Shown here in pieces: positions 8,280 to 17,543 of a DNA stretch of 55,462 bases (position 1 is the stretch's first letter; each line of letters opens with the position of its first letter). Made by a program: the position numbers and the translations under genes. The notes below the pieces were generated by a model. The model made no database searches and was not told the DNA's origin. It was given only the letters and a program-made list of their open reading frames with translations. Source of the DNA: Rubrimonas sp036770645. Its GTDB lineage: Bacteria > Pseudomonadota > Alphaproteobacteria > Rhodobacterales > Rhodobacteraceae. The stretch is taken from assembly GCA_036770645.1 (NCBI GenBank), contig DAIPIU010000010.1, positions 1 through 55,462 on the forward strand. The letters are read 5' to 3'.

Positions 8280-9287
8280 CTATCCCGCCTCGTCCTCGCC
8301 GCGGCCCAGCAGCGACAGCGGCCGCGCCGCGATCCCGTTCAGCGCCGCCCAGCGGCACAGCGCCTCCTCCGCCCCGTGCGTGACCCAGACCTGCCCGGCC
8401 CCGGTCTCGACGATGGTGGCGGTCAGCTCGTCCCAGTCGGCGTGGTCCGAGATCACCAGCGGCAGCTCGACCCCCCGCTGGCGCGCCCGCTGGCGCACCC
8501 GCATCCAGCCCGAGGCGGCGCAGACCAGCGCGTCGGGCAGGCGGCGCGCCCAGCGGTCGGCCAGCGCCGAGGGCGGCGCGAGCACCACCTGCCCCGCCAG
8601 CGCCGCGCGGTCGGCCACGGTGGCCGGGGCGAGCGGCCCGAGGGCCACCCCCTCGGCCTCGTAGAGCGCGCAGAGCGGCGCGAGCGCGCCGTGCAGGTAG
8701 ATGGTGCGGTCCCAGCCCGCCGCCCGCAGCTCGGCGATCAGGCGCTGCGCCTTGCCCAGCGCATAGACGCCCACCGCATGCGCGCGGTCGGGGAACAGCG
8801 CCAGCGAGCGCAGCAGGCGGGCGACCTCGGCCGATGCCGGGGGATGGCGGAACACCGGCAGGCCGAAGGTCGCCTCGGTCACGAACAGGTCGCAGGGCAC
8901 CGGCTCGAAGGGCGCGCAGGTGGGGTCGGGCCGGCGCTTGTAGTCGCCCGAGACGACCGCGCGCCGGCCGCCGGCCTCGATCACGACCTGCGCGGCCCCG
9001 AGCACATGGCCCGAGGGGACGAGCCGCAGCACGGCATCGCCGATCCGCAGGGCTTCGCCATAGGCGAGCGCCTGGGTGGACCCGAAAGCCACCGCCCCCC
9101 AGCGCGCGGCCGCGATGCGCAGGGTCTGGGGCGTCGCCAGCGCCGCGCCGTGGCCGGGGCGGCAATGGTCGGCATGGCCGTGGGTGATGGCTGCCCGCGG
9201 CACGGGCCGCACGGGATCGATGTGGAAGCCGCCGGCCGGGCAATAGAGCCCGGCCTCGGTCAGGATCAGGGGCGACGCCGCAGCCAT
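8280..9287 (-). CDS. Ligase-associated DNA exonuclease (MBL fold)
   Basis: This 335-residue protein has the beta-CASP/MBL signature H-x-H-x-D-H as HGHADH near residue 45, then PSGHVLG and SGDYKRR, matching the ligase-associated exonuclease family. Those proteins usually sit with an ATP-dependent DNA ligase, a DEXH helicase and a phosphoesterase in a DNA-repair cassette. The ATG at 9287 gives the family's N-terminus; an upstream start at 9425 would add a non-conserved Arg-rich tail. The partner genes would lie downstream, below 8280, but that side holds the urease genes, so the cassette appears cut off. Confidence 0.85.
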   Translation of the reverse strand: MAAASPLILTEAGLYCPAGGFHIDPVRPVPRAAITHGHADHCRPGHGAALATPQTLRIAAARWGAVAFGSTQALAYGEALRIGDAVLRLVPSGHVLGAAQVVIEAGGRRAVVSGDYKRRPDPTCAPFEPVPCDLFVTEATFGLPVFRHPPASAEVARLLRSLALFPDRAHAVGVYALGKAQRLIAELRAAGWDRTIYLHGALAPLCALYEAEGVALGPLAPATVADRAALAGQVVLAPPSALADRWARRLPDALVCAASGWMRVRQRARQRGVELPLVISDHADWDELTATIVETGAGQVWVTHGAEEALCRWAALNGIAARPLSLLGRGEDEAG

Positions 9288-9415
9288 GGCAGATGGATGC
9301 GATGCGGCGTCGGGCCTGCGCAAGGGCCGCGACGGCGGGCGGTCGCCGCGCCCATTGACGTCGGGGCGGCGCCGCGGCACTGGCTTTGCACCGCAAGCAG
9401 CCGGGAGCAGCCGCG

Positions 9416-10672
9416 ATGCCAGCATTCCTCATCCGCAAGGCCGCGATGCTGCTCGCGGCGCTGTCGCTCGCGGCCTGCGGCGTCAGCCTGGCCCCGCAGC
9501 GCACCGCGCCGCCCAAGGCGTATTTCGAGACGGTCCAGCCGCTCGCGGGCCCCAACCTGCGGATATGGTCCGACGAATTCGATGTCGAGCGGCAGGAGAT
9601 GGTCCGCGCGCGCCAGCGCGCGACGCTGACCGAGCGCTGGCGCGGGGCGGGCCGGCCGTCGGAGGGCGTGCGGCAGGACATCCTCGCGCTGTCAGGCGGC
9701 GGGCCGGACGGGGCCTTCGCCGCGGGCCTGCTGAACGGCTGGACCAAGACCGGCACCCGACCGGACTTCGACGTCGTGACCGGCATCAGCGTCGGCGCGC
9801 TGATCGCGCCCTTCGCCTTCGCCGGCTCCGACTACGACGACGACCTGCGGCGGATCTTCACGGAGTTCGGCACGCGGGACGTGGCCGAGCTGCAGCTGAT
9901 TTCGGTGCTGCGCGGCGCGCTGGGCGTGGCCGACACCCAGCCGCTGCGCCGCCAGATCCGCGCCTTCATCGACGCGGACATGCTGAAGCGGGTCGCCGAC
10001 AAGAGCCGCGACGGCGGGCTGCTGCTGGTCGGCACCACCAACATCGACGCCGGCCGCCCGGTGCTGTGGAACCTCGGCGAGATCGCCGAGCTCGGCGACG
10101 CGGAGCTGTTCGCCGACGTGATGCTGGCCTCCGCCTCGATCCCCGGGGCCTTCCCGCCCGTGCTGATCGAGGTCACCAACGGCCGCGAGACCTTCACCGA
10201 ATTCCACGTCGACGGGGGCGTCACCCATTCGGTGATCCTCGGCCCCGAGGGGTCGGGCGACACGATGCCCCGCGACCTGCCCTTCCCGGTCCGCCGGACG
10301 ATCTACGTCGTCCAGAACAACCAGCTCGCGCCGGCCTACCGCCCGGTCGAGCCGCGGCTGCCCTCCATCGCCGCGCGCTCGCTCAGCACGCTGATCAGGG
10401 TGCAGACCGCGGCGGATCTCGCCGCGATCTACCGCATGGCGGAGGCGGCGGACGCCGACTTCCGCCTCGCCTTCGTGCCGCCCGGCTTCGACGCGCCCTC
10501 GACCACCTCCTTCGACACGGAATACATGCGCACGCTGTTTGCCCGCGCCGAGGAGATGGGGCGCGACGGCTATCCGTGGTTCGACGCGCCGCCGGCCGCG
10601 CTGGGGCGGCAGTCGCTGCAGGCGGAGCTGAGGCGCATCGCCGACAGCGTGGCCGAGGCCGAGGCCGACTGA
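9416..10672 (+). CDS. Patatin-like phospholipase lipoprotein
   Basis: The 418-residue protein has a lipoprotein signal with lipobox L-A-A-C (Cys21), so it should be anchored to a membrane. The patatin domain has the oxyanion-hole loop GGGPDGAF (residues 94-101), the nucleophile motif G-I-S-V-G (Ser125) and the catalytic Asp in DGG (Asp266), making a complete Ser-Asp dyad. It probably hydrolyses acyl esters of lipids. The ATG at 9416 is preceded by GGGAG and starts exactly at the signal peptide. It is convergent with the GntP-family gene, seven bases apart. Confidence 0.9.
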   Translation: MPAFLIRKAAMLLAALSLAACGVSLAPQRTAPPKAYFETVQPLAGPNLRIWSDEFDVERQEMVRARQRATLTERWRGAGRPSEGVRQDILALSGGGPDGAFAAGLLNGWTKTGTRPDFDVVTGISVGALIAPFAFAGSDYDDDLRRIFTEFGTRDVAELQLISVLRGALGVADTQPLRRQIRAFIDADMLKRVADKSRDGGLLLVGTTNIDAGRPVLWNLGEIAELGDAELFADVMLASASIPGAFPPVLIEVTNGRETFTEFHVDGGVTHSVILGPEGSGDTMPRDLPFPVRRTIYVVQNNQLAPAYRPVEPRLPSIAARSLSTLIRVQTAADLAAIYRMAEAADADFRLAFVPPGFDAPSTTSFDTEYMRTLFARAEEMGRDGYPWFDAPPAALGRQSLQAELRRIADSVAEAEAD

Positions 10673-10679
10673 TCCGCCG

Positions 10680-12074
10680 TCAGAACACGCCGACGTTGAG
10701 CGCCAGCGCGACCACCACGACCAGGGCCGAGACGGGGATCAGCACCGCCACCACCGCGATGTCCATGTAGGACGTGCGGTGGTTGAGGCCGCAGATCGCC
10801 AGCAGGGTGATCACCGCCCCGTTGTGCGGCAGGCAGTCGAACCCGCCGGACGAGATCGCCGCCACCCGGTGCAGGATCTCGGGCGGGATGTTCACGGCGT
10901 TCGCCATCTCGAGGTAGGTCGCGCCCAGAGTCTGCAGCGCGATCGACATGCCGCCCGAGGCCGAGCCGGTAATGCCCGCGAGCGCATTGACCGCGATGGC
11001 CAGCGAGATCAGCGGGTTGTCGGTGATGCCGGAGGTCACGGCCGTCTTGATGATCGCGAAGGCCGGCAGCGCTGCGATGACCGTGCCGTAGCCGACCTCG
11101 GAGGCGGTGTTGAAGATCGGCAGCAGCGACCCCATCGTGCCGGCATTCAGCGTCGTCTGGAAGCTTTCGAGCCGCCTGCGCAACAGGATCACGTTGGTGG
11201 CGATGGCCAGCACCAGCGCGACGATGATGGCCCAGAGCCCCGCCACGTCCTGCAGCCGCACGCCGCCGAACTGCGGCTCGGCCAGGTAGGAGGCGTCGAT
11301 GTAGGGGAACACGACCTTCGACAGCAGGAAGTTGACGACGATCACCACCACGATGGGCGCGGCTGCCACCGCCAGAGGCGGCAGGTCGCGCGTGTCGACG
11401 GCCGCGGCGCCCTGCGGCTCCGCCACCGGCTCGCCATAGCCCTCGCCCTTCGCCATCGAGATGCGCCAGTTCAGCCACAGCACGCCGCCGCCCAGCATGA
11501 TCAGCGCGGCGATGATGCCCAGACCCGGCGCGGCGAAGGCGTCGGTGCCGAAGAACGGGATCGGGATGGCGTTCTGGATCGCCGGCGTGCCCGGCAGCGC
11601 GGTCATGGTGAAGGTGAAGGAGCCCAGCGCGATGGTGGCGGGGATCAGGCGCTTGGGGAAATCGGCCTCGCGGAACAGGCTGGCCGCGATGGGATAGACC
11701 GCGAAGGCCACCACGAACAGCGACACGCCGCCGTAGGTGAGGATGCCGCAGGCCAGCACCACCGCCAGCGCCGCCTGGCCCGGCCCGAGCTTGGCGACGA
11801 TGCCATGGGCGATGGCACGGGCCGCGCCGGTGTCGTCCATGAACTTCCCGAAGATCGCCCCGAGCAGGAACAGCGGGAAGAACTTGATGAGGTAGTTGCC
11901 CAGCGAGGTCATGAAGACCTGCGTGTAGGTGGCGAGCACCGGGGCCTGCCCGGACAGCAGCGCCGCCATCAGCGCCAGCACCGGGGCCAGCACCAGCACC
12001 GTATAGCCCCGATAGGCCAGATACATCAGCAGCACGAGCGACAGCACGATGCCGAAGAGGCCGACGAGCTCCAT
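10680..12074 (-). CDS. GntP-family permease
   Basis: The 464-residue protein is very hydrophobic with about twelve predicted membrane segments and has the GntP/gluconate-type transporter features: FPLFLLGAIFGK, ACGILTYGGVSLFV and LPGTPAIQNAIP, plus a C-terminal LPHNGAVITLL. Family members import gluconate, related sugar acids or hydroxy-acids with protons; the substrate here is unknown. Start is ATG at 12074 with GGGGGAG five bases upstream. The next gene upstream on the same strand is the GlxA-type regulator (138-base gap), which may control it. Confidence 0.85.
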   Translation of the reverse strand: MELVGLFGIVLSLVLLMYLAYRGYTVLVLAPVLALMAALLSGQAPVLATYTQVFMTSLGNYLIKFFPLFLLGAIFGKFMDDTGAARAIAHGIVAKLGPGQAALAVVLACGILTYGGVSLFVVAFAVYPIAASLFREADFPKRLIPATIALGSFTFTMTALPGTPAIQNAIPIPFFGTDAFAAPGLGIIAALIMLGGGVLWLNWRISMAKGEGYGEPVAEPQGAAAVDTRDLPPLAVAAAPIVVVIVVNFLLSKVVFPYIDASYLAEPQFGGVRLQDVAGLWAIIVALVLAIATNVILLRRRLESFQTTLNAGTMGSLLPIFNTASEVGYGTVIAALPAFAIIKTAVTSGITDNPLISLAIAVNALAGITGSASGGMSIALQTLGATYLEMANAVNIPPEILHRVAAISSGGFDCLPHNGAVITLLAICGLNHRTSYMDIAVVAVLIPVSALVVVVALALNVGVF

Positions 12075-12212
12075 GATCTCCCCCCGTCCATTGCGCGCCT
12101 CGCACGGGCGCAGGGCGACAGCACATGCGATCCGCGCTGCGATTCAAGACAAATCTCCATGTCCTGCGCCGCGGGCCGGCGCGGCGGCCGGTCGGGCATT
12201 CGCCGCGGCGGG

Positions 12213-13217
12213 TCAGGAGGGTTCGGGAGAGCCGCGCTCGCGATAGGGGGTGCGGCCGAACTGGGCGCGGTAGCATTTCGAGAAATGCGACGGCGAGGTG
12301 AAGCCGCAGGCCAGCGCCACGTTGATGACGCTCATGTCGGTCTGCAGCAGCAGCGTCCGCGCCTTCTGCAGCCGCAGTTCCATATAGTAGCGCTTGGGGC
12401 TGCGGTCGAGATAGCGGCGGAACAGCCGTTCGAGCTGGCGCGTCGACATCCCGGCGTCCGCGGCGAGGTCGGAGGGGCTGACGGGATCCTCGATGGCGCC
12501 CTCCATGCGCTGGACCACCGCGACGAGGCGGGGGTGCCGCACGCCGATGCGGGCGGGGGCGGAGAGCCGCTGCTCCTCCGCGCCCGAGCGCATGGGGGCG
12601 AGGATCATCTGGTCGGCCACGCGGCTCGCGAGGTCGGGGCCGTGCTCGCGCCCGATGACCTCGAGCATCATGTCGGCGCTGGCCGAGCCCCCGGCGCAGG
12701 TCATGCGGTCGCGGTCGATCTCGAAGATCCGCGCGCTGGTCTCGATGTCGGGAAAGGCCTCGGCGAAGGCGGCGCGGTTCTCCCAGTGGATGGTGCAGCG
12801 CCGCCCGTCCAGCAGCCCGGCGCGCGCCAGCACATAGCCCCCCGTGCACAGGGCCCCGAGGCCCGCGCCCAGCCGCGCCTGCCGGCGCAGCCAGGTGAGC
12901 ACGGGCCGGGTGGCCGCCAGATGCACGTCCAGCCCGCCGCAGACGAGGATGGTGGTCTCGCGCGCCACATCCTCGAGCCCGCCGTCCAGCGCGACGCGCG
13001 CCCCGTTCGAGCACTGGGCCGTGCCGCCCCCCTCGCCCGCGAGGCCCCACGCGTAGAGCGGACGGCGCGCCAGGCGGTTGGCGATGCGCAGCGGCTCGAC
13101 CGCGCAGGCGAAGGCGATCATGCTGAAGCGCGGCGCGAGCATGAAACAGAAACGCCGTCCCGGTGCGGCGTCCCGGGGCTGGTCGGCGCGGCTGGTCGGC
13201 GTGTCGGGCGAAGACAT
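12213..13217 (-). CDS. GlxA-family AraC-type transcriptional regulator
   Basis: The 334-residue protein combines an N-terminal class-I amidotransferase-like (DJ-1/PfpI) domain, residues about 20-190, with a C-terminal AraC double helix-turn-helix (LAADAGMSTRQLERLFRR, then ACGFTSPSHFSKCYR). This is the architecture of GbdR, CdhR and ArgR-type activators that sense amino-acid or betaine-like molecules. The elbow region ALCTGGYVLARAG resembles the active-site turn of the amidotransferase fold but these proteins are not enzymes. It lies upstream of, and in the same direction as, the GntP-family permease and divergent from the DAHP synthase gene. The ligand is unknown. Confidence 0.88.
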   Translation of the reverse strand: MSSPDTPTSRADQPRDAAPGRRFCFMLAPRFSMIAFACAVEPLRIANRLARRPLYAWGLAGEGGGTAQCSNGARVALDGGLEDVARETTILVCGGLDVHLAATRPVLTWLRRQARLGAGLGALCTGGYVLARAGLLDGRRCTIHWENRAAFAEAFPDIETSARIFEIDRDRMTCAGGSASADMMLEVIGREHGPDLASRVADQMILAPMRSGAEEQRLSAPARIGVRHPRLVAVVQRMEGAIEDPVSPSDLAADAGMSTRQLERLFRRYLDRSPKRYYMELRLQKARTLLLQTDMSVINVALACGFTSPSHFSKCYRAQFGRTPYRERGSPEPS

Positions 13218-13338
13218 GGCGCGCGAGTGGACGGCAAGCCCGGCGCGGCGTCAAGGCGCGGCCCGGCCGGTCTGGCGCGGGGCGCCGCGTGGCGCTAAAC
13301 GGGGGGCCTTGAGTGTTGTATTGCCCACGGAGCAGGTC

Positions 13339-14712
13339 ATGGCAAAGGGATGGGATCGCGCAAGCTGGCGCATGATGCCGGCGGAGCAGCTGCCCGCCTA
13401 TCCGGACGGGGCCGCGCTGGCGACGGTCGAGGGCAAGCTCGCGAGCTATCCGCCGCTGGTGTTCGCGGGCGAGGCGCGCAACCTGACCCGCCGCCTCGGC
13501 GAGGTCGCCCGCGGCGAGGCCTTCCTGCTGCAGGGCGGCGACTGCGCCGAAAGCTTCGCCGAGTTCGGCGCGGACACCATCCGCGACACGTTCCGGGTGC
13601 TGCTGCAGATGGCTGTGGTGCTGACCTATGCCGCCAAGAAGCCGGTGGTGAAGGTCGGCCGCATGGCCGGCCAGTTCGCCAAGCCGCGCTCGGCCCCGTT
13701 CGAGACGGTCGGGGGCCAGCAGCTCGCGAGCTACAAGGGCGACATCATCAACGAGGACCTGCCGACCGAGGCCGCCCGCACGCCCGACCCGCAGCGCATG
13801 CTTCAGGCCTATCTGCAGTCCGCGGCGACGCTGAACCTGCTGCGCGCCTTCGCGACCGGCGGCTATGCCGACCTGCACCGGGTGGCGTCGTGGAACCTCG
13901 GCTTCACGCAGGGCTCGCCCGAGGCCGAGCGCTACGGGGCGCTGGCCGAGCGCATCTCATCGGCGCTCGACTTCGCCAGCGCCTGCGGCGTGAACTCAGA
14001 CAACAGCGCCGCGCTGAAGGGCGTCAGCTTCTTCACCAGCCACGAGGCGCTGCTGCTGCCCTACGAGCAGGCGCTGACGCGGCTCGACAGCACCTCGGGG
14101 AAATGGGTCGCGGGCTCGGGCCACATGATCTGGATCGGCGACCGCACGCGCCAGCTGGACGGCGCGCATGTCGAGTTCTGCCGCGGCGTGCTGAACCCGG
14201 TCGGCCTCAAATGCGGCCCGACGCTGGCGCCCGACGAACTGCTGCGCCTGATCGACCGGCTGAACCCCGAGAACGAGGCCGGGCGGCTGACGCTGATCGT
14301 GCGCGTGGGCGCGGGGAAGGTGGCCAGCCACCTGCCCGGCTTCATCCGCGCGGTGCAGCGCGAGGGGCGGACGGTAGTCTGGTCCTGCGACCCGATGCAC
14401 GGCAACACCGTCAAGGCCGACAGCGGCTACAAGACCCGCCCCTTCGACCGCGTGCTGTCCGAGGTGCGCGAGTTCTTCGCGGTCTGCGCCGCGGAAGGGG
14501 CCTATCCCGGCGGCGTGCATGTCGAGATGACCGGCAAGAACGTCACCGAATGCCTCGGCGGCATGCACAACCTGGCCGAGGCGGACCTCTCCAGCCGCTA
14601 CCACACCGCCTGCGACCCGCGGCTGAACGCCAGCCAATCGCTGGAACTCGCCTTCCTCGTGGCCGAGGAACTGGCGCGCACCGCCGCGGCGCCGCGGGCC
14701 GAGGCGGTCTGA
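13339..14712 (+). CDS. aroG: Class II 3-deoxy-7-phosphoheptulonate (DAHP) synthase
   Basis: This enzyme condenses phosphoenolpyruvate and erythrose-4-phosphate in the first step of the shikimate pathway. The 457-residue length and the motifs LLQGGDCAESF, KVGRMAGQFAKPRS, YKGDIINED, WIGDRTRQLDGAH, NPVGLKCGP, WSCDPMHGNT and GGVHVEMTGKNVTEC are those of the plant-like class II enzyme, unrelated in sequence to the E. coli class I enzymes. The ATG at 13339 follows CGGAGCAGG. A longer frame from 13078 would run antisense into the divergent regulator and is rejected. It is followed by serB after five bases. Symbol follows mycobacterial usage for this class. Confidence 0.96.
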   Translation: MAKGWDRASWRMMPAEQLPAYPDGAALATVEGKLASYPPLVFAGEARNLTRRLGEVARGEAFLLQGGDCAESFAEFGADTIRDTFRVLLQMAVVLTYAAKKPVVKVGRMAGQFAKPRSAPFETVGGQQLASYKGDIINEDLPTEAARTPDPQRMLQAYLQSAATLNLLRAFATGGYADLHRVASWNLGFTQGSPEAERYGALAERISSALDFASACGVNSDNSAALKGVSFFTSHEALLLPYEQALTRLDSTSGKWVAGSGHMIWIGDRTRQLDGAHVEFCRGVLNPVGLKCGPTLAPDELLRLIDRLNPENEAGRLTLIVRVGAGKVASHLPGFIRAVQREGRTVVWSCDPMHGNTVKADSGYKTRPFDRVLSEVREFFAVCAAEGAYPGGVHVEMTGKNVTECLGGMHNLAEADLSSRYHTACDPRLNASQSLELAFLVAEELARTAAAPRAEAV

Positions 14713-14717
14713 GACAG

Positions 14718-15584
14718 GTGGGCTTCGTCCTCGTCGTCACCGCGGCGGCCGACCTCTCCGACGCGCAGGCCCGGCGCGCGGCGGCCGAGGCCGGCGCAGG
14801 CGCGATGCGGCGGCCGGGGGCGGAGGCGGCCGAGGCCGACCTGCCCGACGCCGATCCCGCGCGGCTGGCCGCCGCGAGGGCGGCGCTGGACGGGGCGGAC
14901 GCCAACATCGTGCCGGCCGCGGGGCGCGGGAAGCGCCTGCTGATCGCCGACATGGACAGCACCATCATCGGCTGCGAGTGCATCGACGAGATCGCCGACA
15001 TCGCCGGGGTCGGCCCGCAGGTCGCCGCCGTCACCGAGGCCGCCATGCAGGGCGCGCTCGACTTCGAGGCGGCGCTGCGGGCGCGCGTCGCGCTGCTCGA
15101 GGGGCTGCCCGAGGCGGCGCTGGAGCGGGTCTGGGCCGAGCGCGTGCGCCTGAACCCCGGCGCCGCGACGCTGGCGCGGACCATGGCGGCGCGGGGCGCG
15201 GCGACCGCGCTGGTGTCGGGCGGCTTCGCCTTCTTCGCCGACCGGGTGGCGGCGGCGGCGGGCTTCGGCGTGGCGCGCGCCAACCGGCTGCTGGCGGAAG
15301 GGGGGCGGCTGACCGGCCGCGTCGCCGAGCCGATCCTCGGCCGGGCCGCCAAGGCAGAGACGCTGGCGGCGCTCTGCGCGCGGGGCGGCCACGGCGCGGA
15401 GGCCGCGCTGGCGGTGGGCGATGGGGCCAACGACCTGGCGATGATCGCCGCGGCGGGGCTGGGGGTGGCCTACCGAGCCAAGCCCGCGCTGGCGCAGGCC
15501 GCGGATGCGCGCATCGACCATGCCGACCTGACGGCGCTGCTGCGCCTGCAGGGGATCCCCGAGGACGCCTGGATTCGCGGCTGA
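14718..15584 (+). CDS. serB: Phosphoserine phosphatase SerB
   Basis: The last step of serine synthesis: O-phosphoserine to serine. The HAD-family nucleophile motif is visible as D-M-D-S-T (Asp78, Asp80), then IGCECIDEIAD, the SGGF motif and the Mg-binding GDGANDLAMI. The N-terminal domain of about 70 residues is short and Ala-rich. The only sensible start is the GTG at 14718, five bases after the DAHP synthase stop, giving 288 residues. The ribosome binding site is weak, so translation may be coupled to the upstream gene. Pairing with DAHP synthase places two amino-acid pathway enzymes in one transcript. Confidence 0.92.
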   Translation: MGFVLVVTAAADLSDAQARRAAAEAGAGAMRRPGAEAAEADLPDADPARLAAARAALDGADANIVPAAGRGKRLLIADMDSTIIGCECIDEIADIAGVGPQVAAVTEAAMQGALDFEAALRARVALLEGLPEAALERVWAERVRLNPGAATLARTMAARGAATALVSGGFAFFADRVAAAAGFGVARANRLLAEGGRLTGRVAEPILGRAAKAETLAALCARGGHGAEAALAVGDGANDLAMIAAAGLGVAYRAKPALAQAADARIDHADLTALLRLQGIPEDAWIRG

Positions 15585-15643
15585 CCCTGTAACGCCGCGC
15601 CCGCGCCCTACGTATGGGTCGCAGGACCGACAGGAGGGCCCCG

Positions 15644-16609
15644 ATGAATTTCTTCCGCCGACCCGGCTGGACGCTGCCCGAGCGCCTCGCGGCGCCCGAG
15701 ACCGTCCATGCCAACCGCCGGGCGATCCTCGCCGGTTTCGGCCTCGGCGCCGCCGCGCTCGCCGCGCCGCATCTGGTGGCCGCGCGAGGCGCGACGCCGC
15801 CCGACTGGCCGGGCGATGCCCCGGTGAACCCCGCCTTCGCCGATGCCGGGCGGCCGGTGACGCCCGAGGACGTGTCGGCGCGCTACAACAATTTCTACGA
15901 GTTCGGCAGCCACAAGCAGATCTACGATGCCGCGCAGAAGCTGAAGACCGAGGGCTGGACCATCGACATCGACGGTCTGGTGGAGAAGCCCTTCGCCATC
16001 GCCACCGACGACCTGATCGCGCGCATGCCGATCGAGACGCGGGTGATCCGCCACCGCTGCGTCGAGGCATGGTCGATGGTCGCGCCCTGGATCGGATTTC
16101 CGCTGGCCGACCTCGTGGCGCTGGCGCGGCCGCTGTCGGGCGCGAAATACCTGCGCTTCGAGACATTCCTCGACCCCGAGGTCGCCCGCGGCCAGCGCCA
16201 GCACTGGTATCCCTGGCCCTATGTCGAGGGCATGACCATCGCCGAGGCCGCCAACCCGCTGTCCTTCATGGTCGTCGGGGCCTATGGCCGGGTGCTGCAC
16301 AACCAGTTCGGCGCGCCCGTGCGCCTGCACCTGCCGTGGAAATACGGCTTCAAGTCGATCAAGTCGATCACGCGCATCAGCTTCGTCGAGGAGCGCCCGG
16401 TCAGCTTCTGGGAGGAACTGCAGGCGGCGGAATACGGGTTCTGGGCCAACGTGAACCCGGAGGTGCCGCATCCGCGCTGGAGCCAGGCGACCGAGCGGGA
16501 CCTTGCCACCGGCGAGCGCATCCCCACCCTGCCCTTCAACGGCTATGGCGAGCATGTCGCGCATCTCTATGCCGGGATGGAGGGCGAGGGCGACCGGCTC
16601 TGGCGCTGA
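15644..16609 (+). CDS. msrP: Methionine-sulfoxide reductase catalytic subunit MsrP (YedY)
   Basis: MsrP is a periplasmic molybdopterin enzyme that repairs oxidised methionines in envelope proteins. The 321-residue protein has a Tat signal with Arg25-Arg26, followed by YNNFYEFG and the molybdenum-ligand segment HRCVEAWSMV with Cys139. The C-terminal half, with KYGFKSIKSI and a GWYEFGFW-like NV-N-P segment, is conserved. Start at the ATG at 15644 is preceded by GGAGGGCCCCG. The membrane partner MsrQ, which passes electrons from quinol, normally follows directly but is absent; a LysE exporter and then a cytochrome b561 come next. Confidence 0.93.
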   Translation: MNFFRRPGWTLPERLAAPETVHANRRAILAGFGLGAAALAAPHLVAARGATPPDWPGDAPVNPAFADAGRPVTPEDVSARYNNFYEFGSHKQIYDAAQKLKTEGWTIDIDGLVEKPFAIATDDLIARMPIETRVIRHRCVEAWSMVAPWIGFPLADLVALARPLSGAKYLRFETFLDPEVARGQRQHWYPWPYVEGMTIAEAANPLSFMVVGAYGRVLHNQFGAPVRLHLPWKYGFKSIKSITRISFVEERPVSFWEELQAAEYGFWANVNPEVPHPRWSQATERDLATGERIPTLPFNGYGEHVAHLYAGMEGEGDRLWR

Positions 16610-16875
16610 GGGCGGCGCGCCCGGGGCGGCGGCCGCTCGCGCCGGATCGAGACCGGCGCGCGCAACGCGTGCCCCCGGTGGGGGCCATCGAAATCATGGC
16701 CTCTTGATTCTCCATGAACGGACCCGATCCCGGCCCGTCCGTCGCGCCCGGCCGGTCCATCGGCGCGCCGGGGCGGGGGCGAGGGGCCGGCGCGATTGTG
16801 CCGGTCACGATCGGGGCATGGACAGCGCCGGCGCGGGACGGCAGCGTCGCGCGACCAGCAACCCTCGGTTCTCCC

Positions 16876-17478
16876 ATGTCCGCCGACACGCTCGCAGCCC
16901 TCGCCGCCCTCGCCTTCGCCGCGACATGGACGCCCGGCCCCAACAACGCGATGCTGGCGGCATCGGGGGCCAATTTCGGCTTCCGCGCGACCTGGCCCCA
17001 CGCGCTGGGGGTGGCCATCGGCTTTCCCGCCATGCTGTTCGCGGTCGCGCTGGGGCTGGGGGAGGCCTTCCGGGAAAGCGCCGCGTTGCGCGAGGCCCTG
17101 CGCTGGGGCGGCGCGGCCCTGCTGCTGTGGCTGGGCTGGAAGATCGCCACCGCCGGCGGCGTGGGCGACGGGCGCGGACGGCGCAGGCCCCTGACCTTCG
17201 GGGAGGCCGCCGCGTTCCAATGGGTGAACGTGAAGGCCTGGATCCTCGCGCTTTCGACCGGCGCCGCGTTCGTCGGCGGCGCCGCGCCGCTGCGCGAGGC
17301 CGCGCTGTGCGCCGGGGTGTTCCTTGCCGCGGGGCTGACCTCGGCCCATGGCTGGGCGGGTTTCGGGGCCGTCTTGCGCGACTGGCTGGCGGGCGGGTTG
17401 CGGCTGCGGCTGTTCAACGGGACGATGGGGGGGCTGATCGCGCTGTCGGCGCTCTATCTCGTCGCCGCGGATCTGTGA
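16876..17478 (+). CDS. LysE/RhtB-family amino-acid exporter
   Basis: The 200-residue membrane protein has the family signature near its N-terminus (TWTPGPNNAMLAASGANFG) and about six hydrophobic segments, with FQWVNVKAWILAL in the middle. LysE/RhtB proteins export amino acids or related metabolites; the substrate cannot be told. The ATG at 16876 gives the usual family length. An in-frame ATG at 16714 would add a 54-residue Pro/Gly-rich leader without homology and is rejected. The 266 bases before it show a small GCCCCC-GGT-GGGGGC hairpin without a T-run. Confidence 0.85.
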   Translation: MSADTLAALAALAFAATWTPGPNNAMLAASGANFGFRATWPHALGVAIGFPAMLFAVALGLGEAFRESAALREALRWGGAALLLWLGWKIATAGGVGDGRGRRRPLTFGEAAAFQWVNVKAWILALSTGAAFVGGAAPLREAALCAGVFLAAGLTSAHGWAGFGAVLRDWLAGGLRLRLFNGTMGGLIALSALYLVAADL

Positions 17479-17543
17479 GCGGGCCTTGGCCGAGGCCGCG
17501 GCGCGCCCCACCTGATGCGCGACCATGCGGGAAGGAGCACGCC

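Noticed and set aside
10570..13878. Very long antisense open frame (over 1,100 codons) across the GntP and regulator genes
   Set aside because: High GC leaves few stops in antisense frames. The product is Arg/Ala/His-rich with no family match, and the genes on the accepted frames are well supported.
16672..16700. GCCCCC-GGT-GGGGGC hairpin as a terminator for msrP
   Set aside because: Short stem with no T-run; too weak to call.
16714..16875. Longer N-terminus for the LysE exporter
   Set aside because: The extra 54 residues are Pro/Gly/Ala-rich with no homology, and the family signature sits right after the ATG at 16876.
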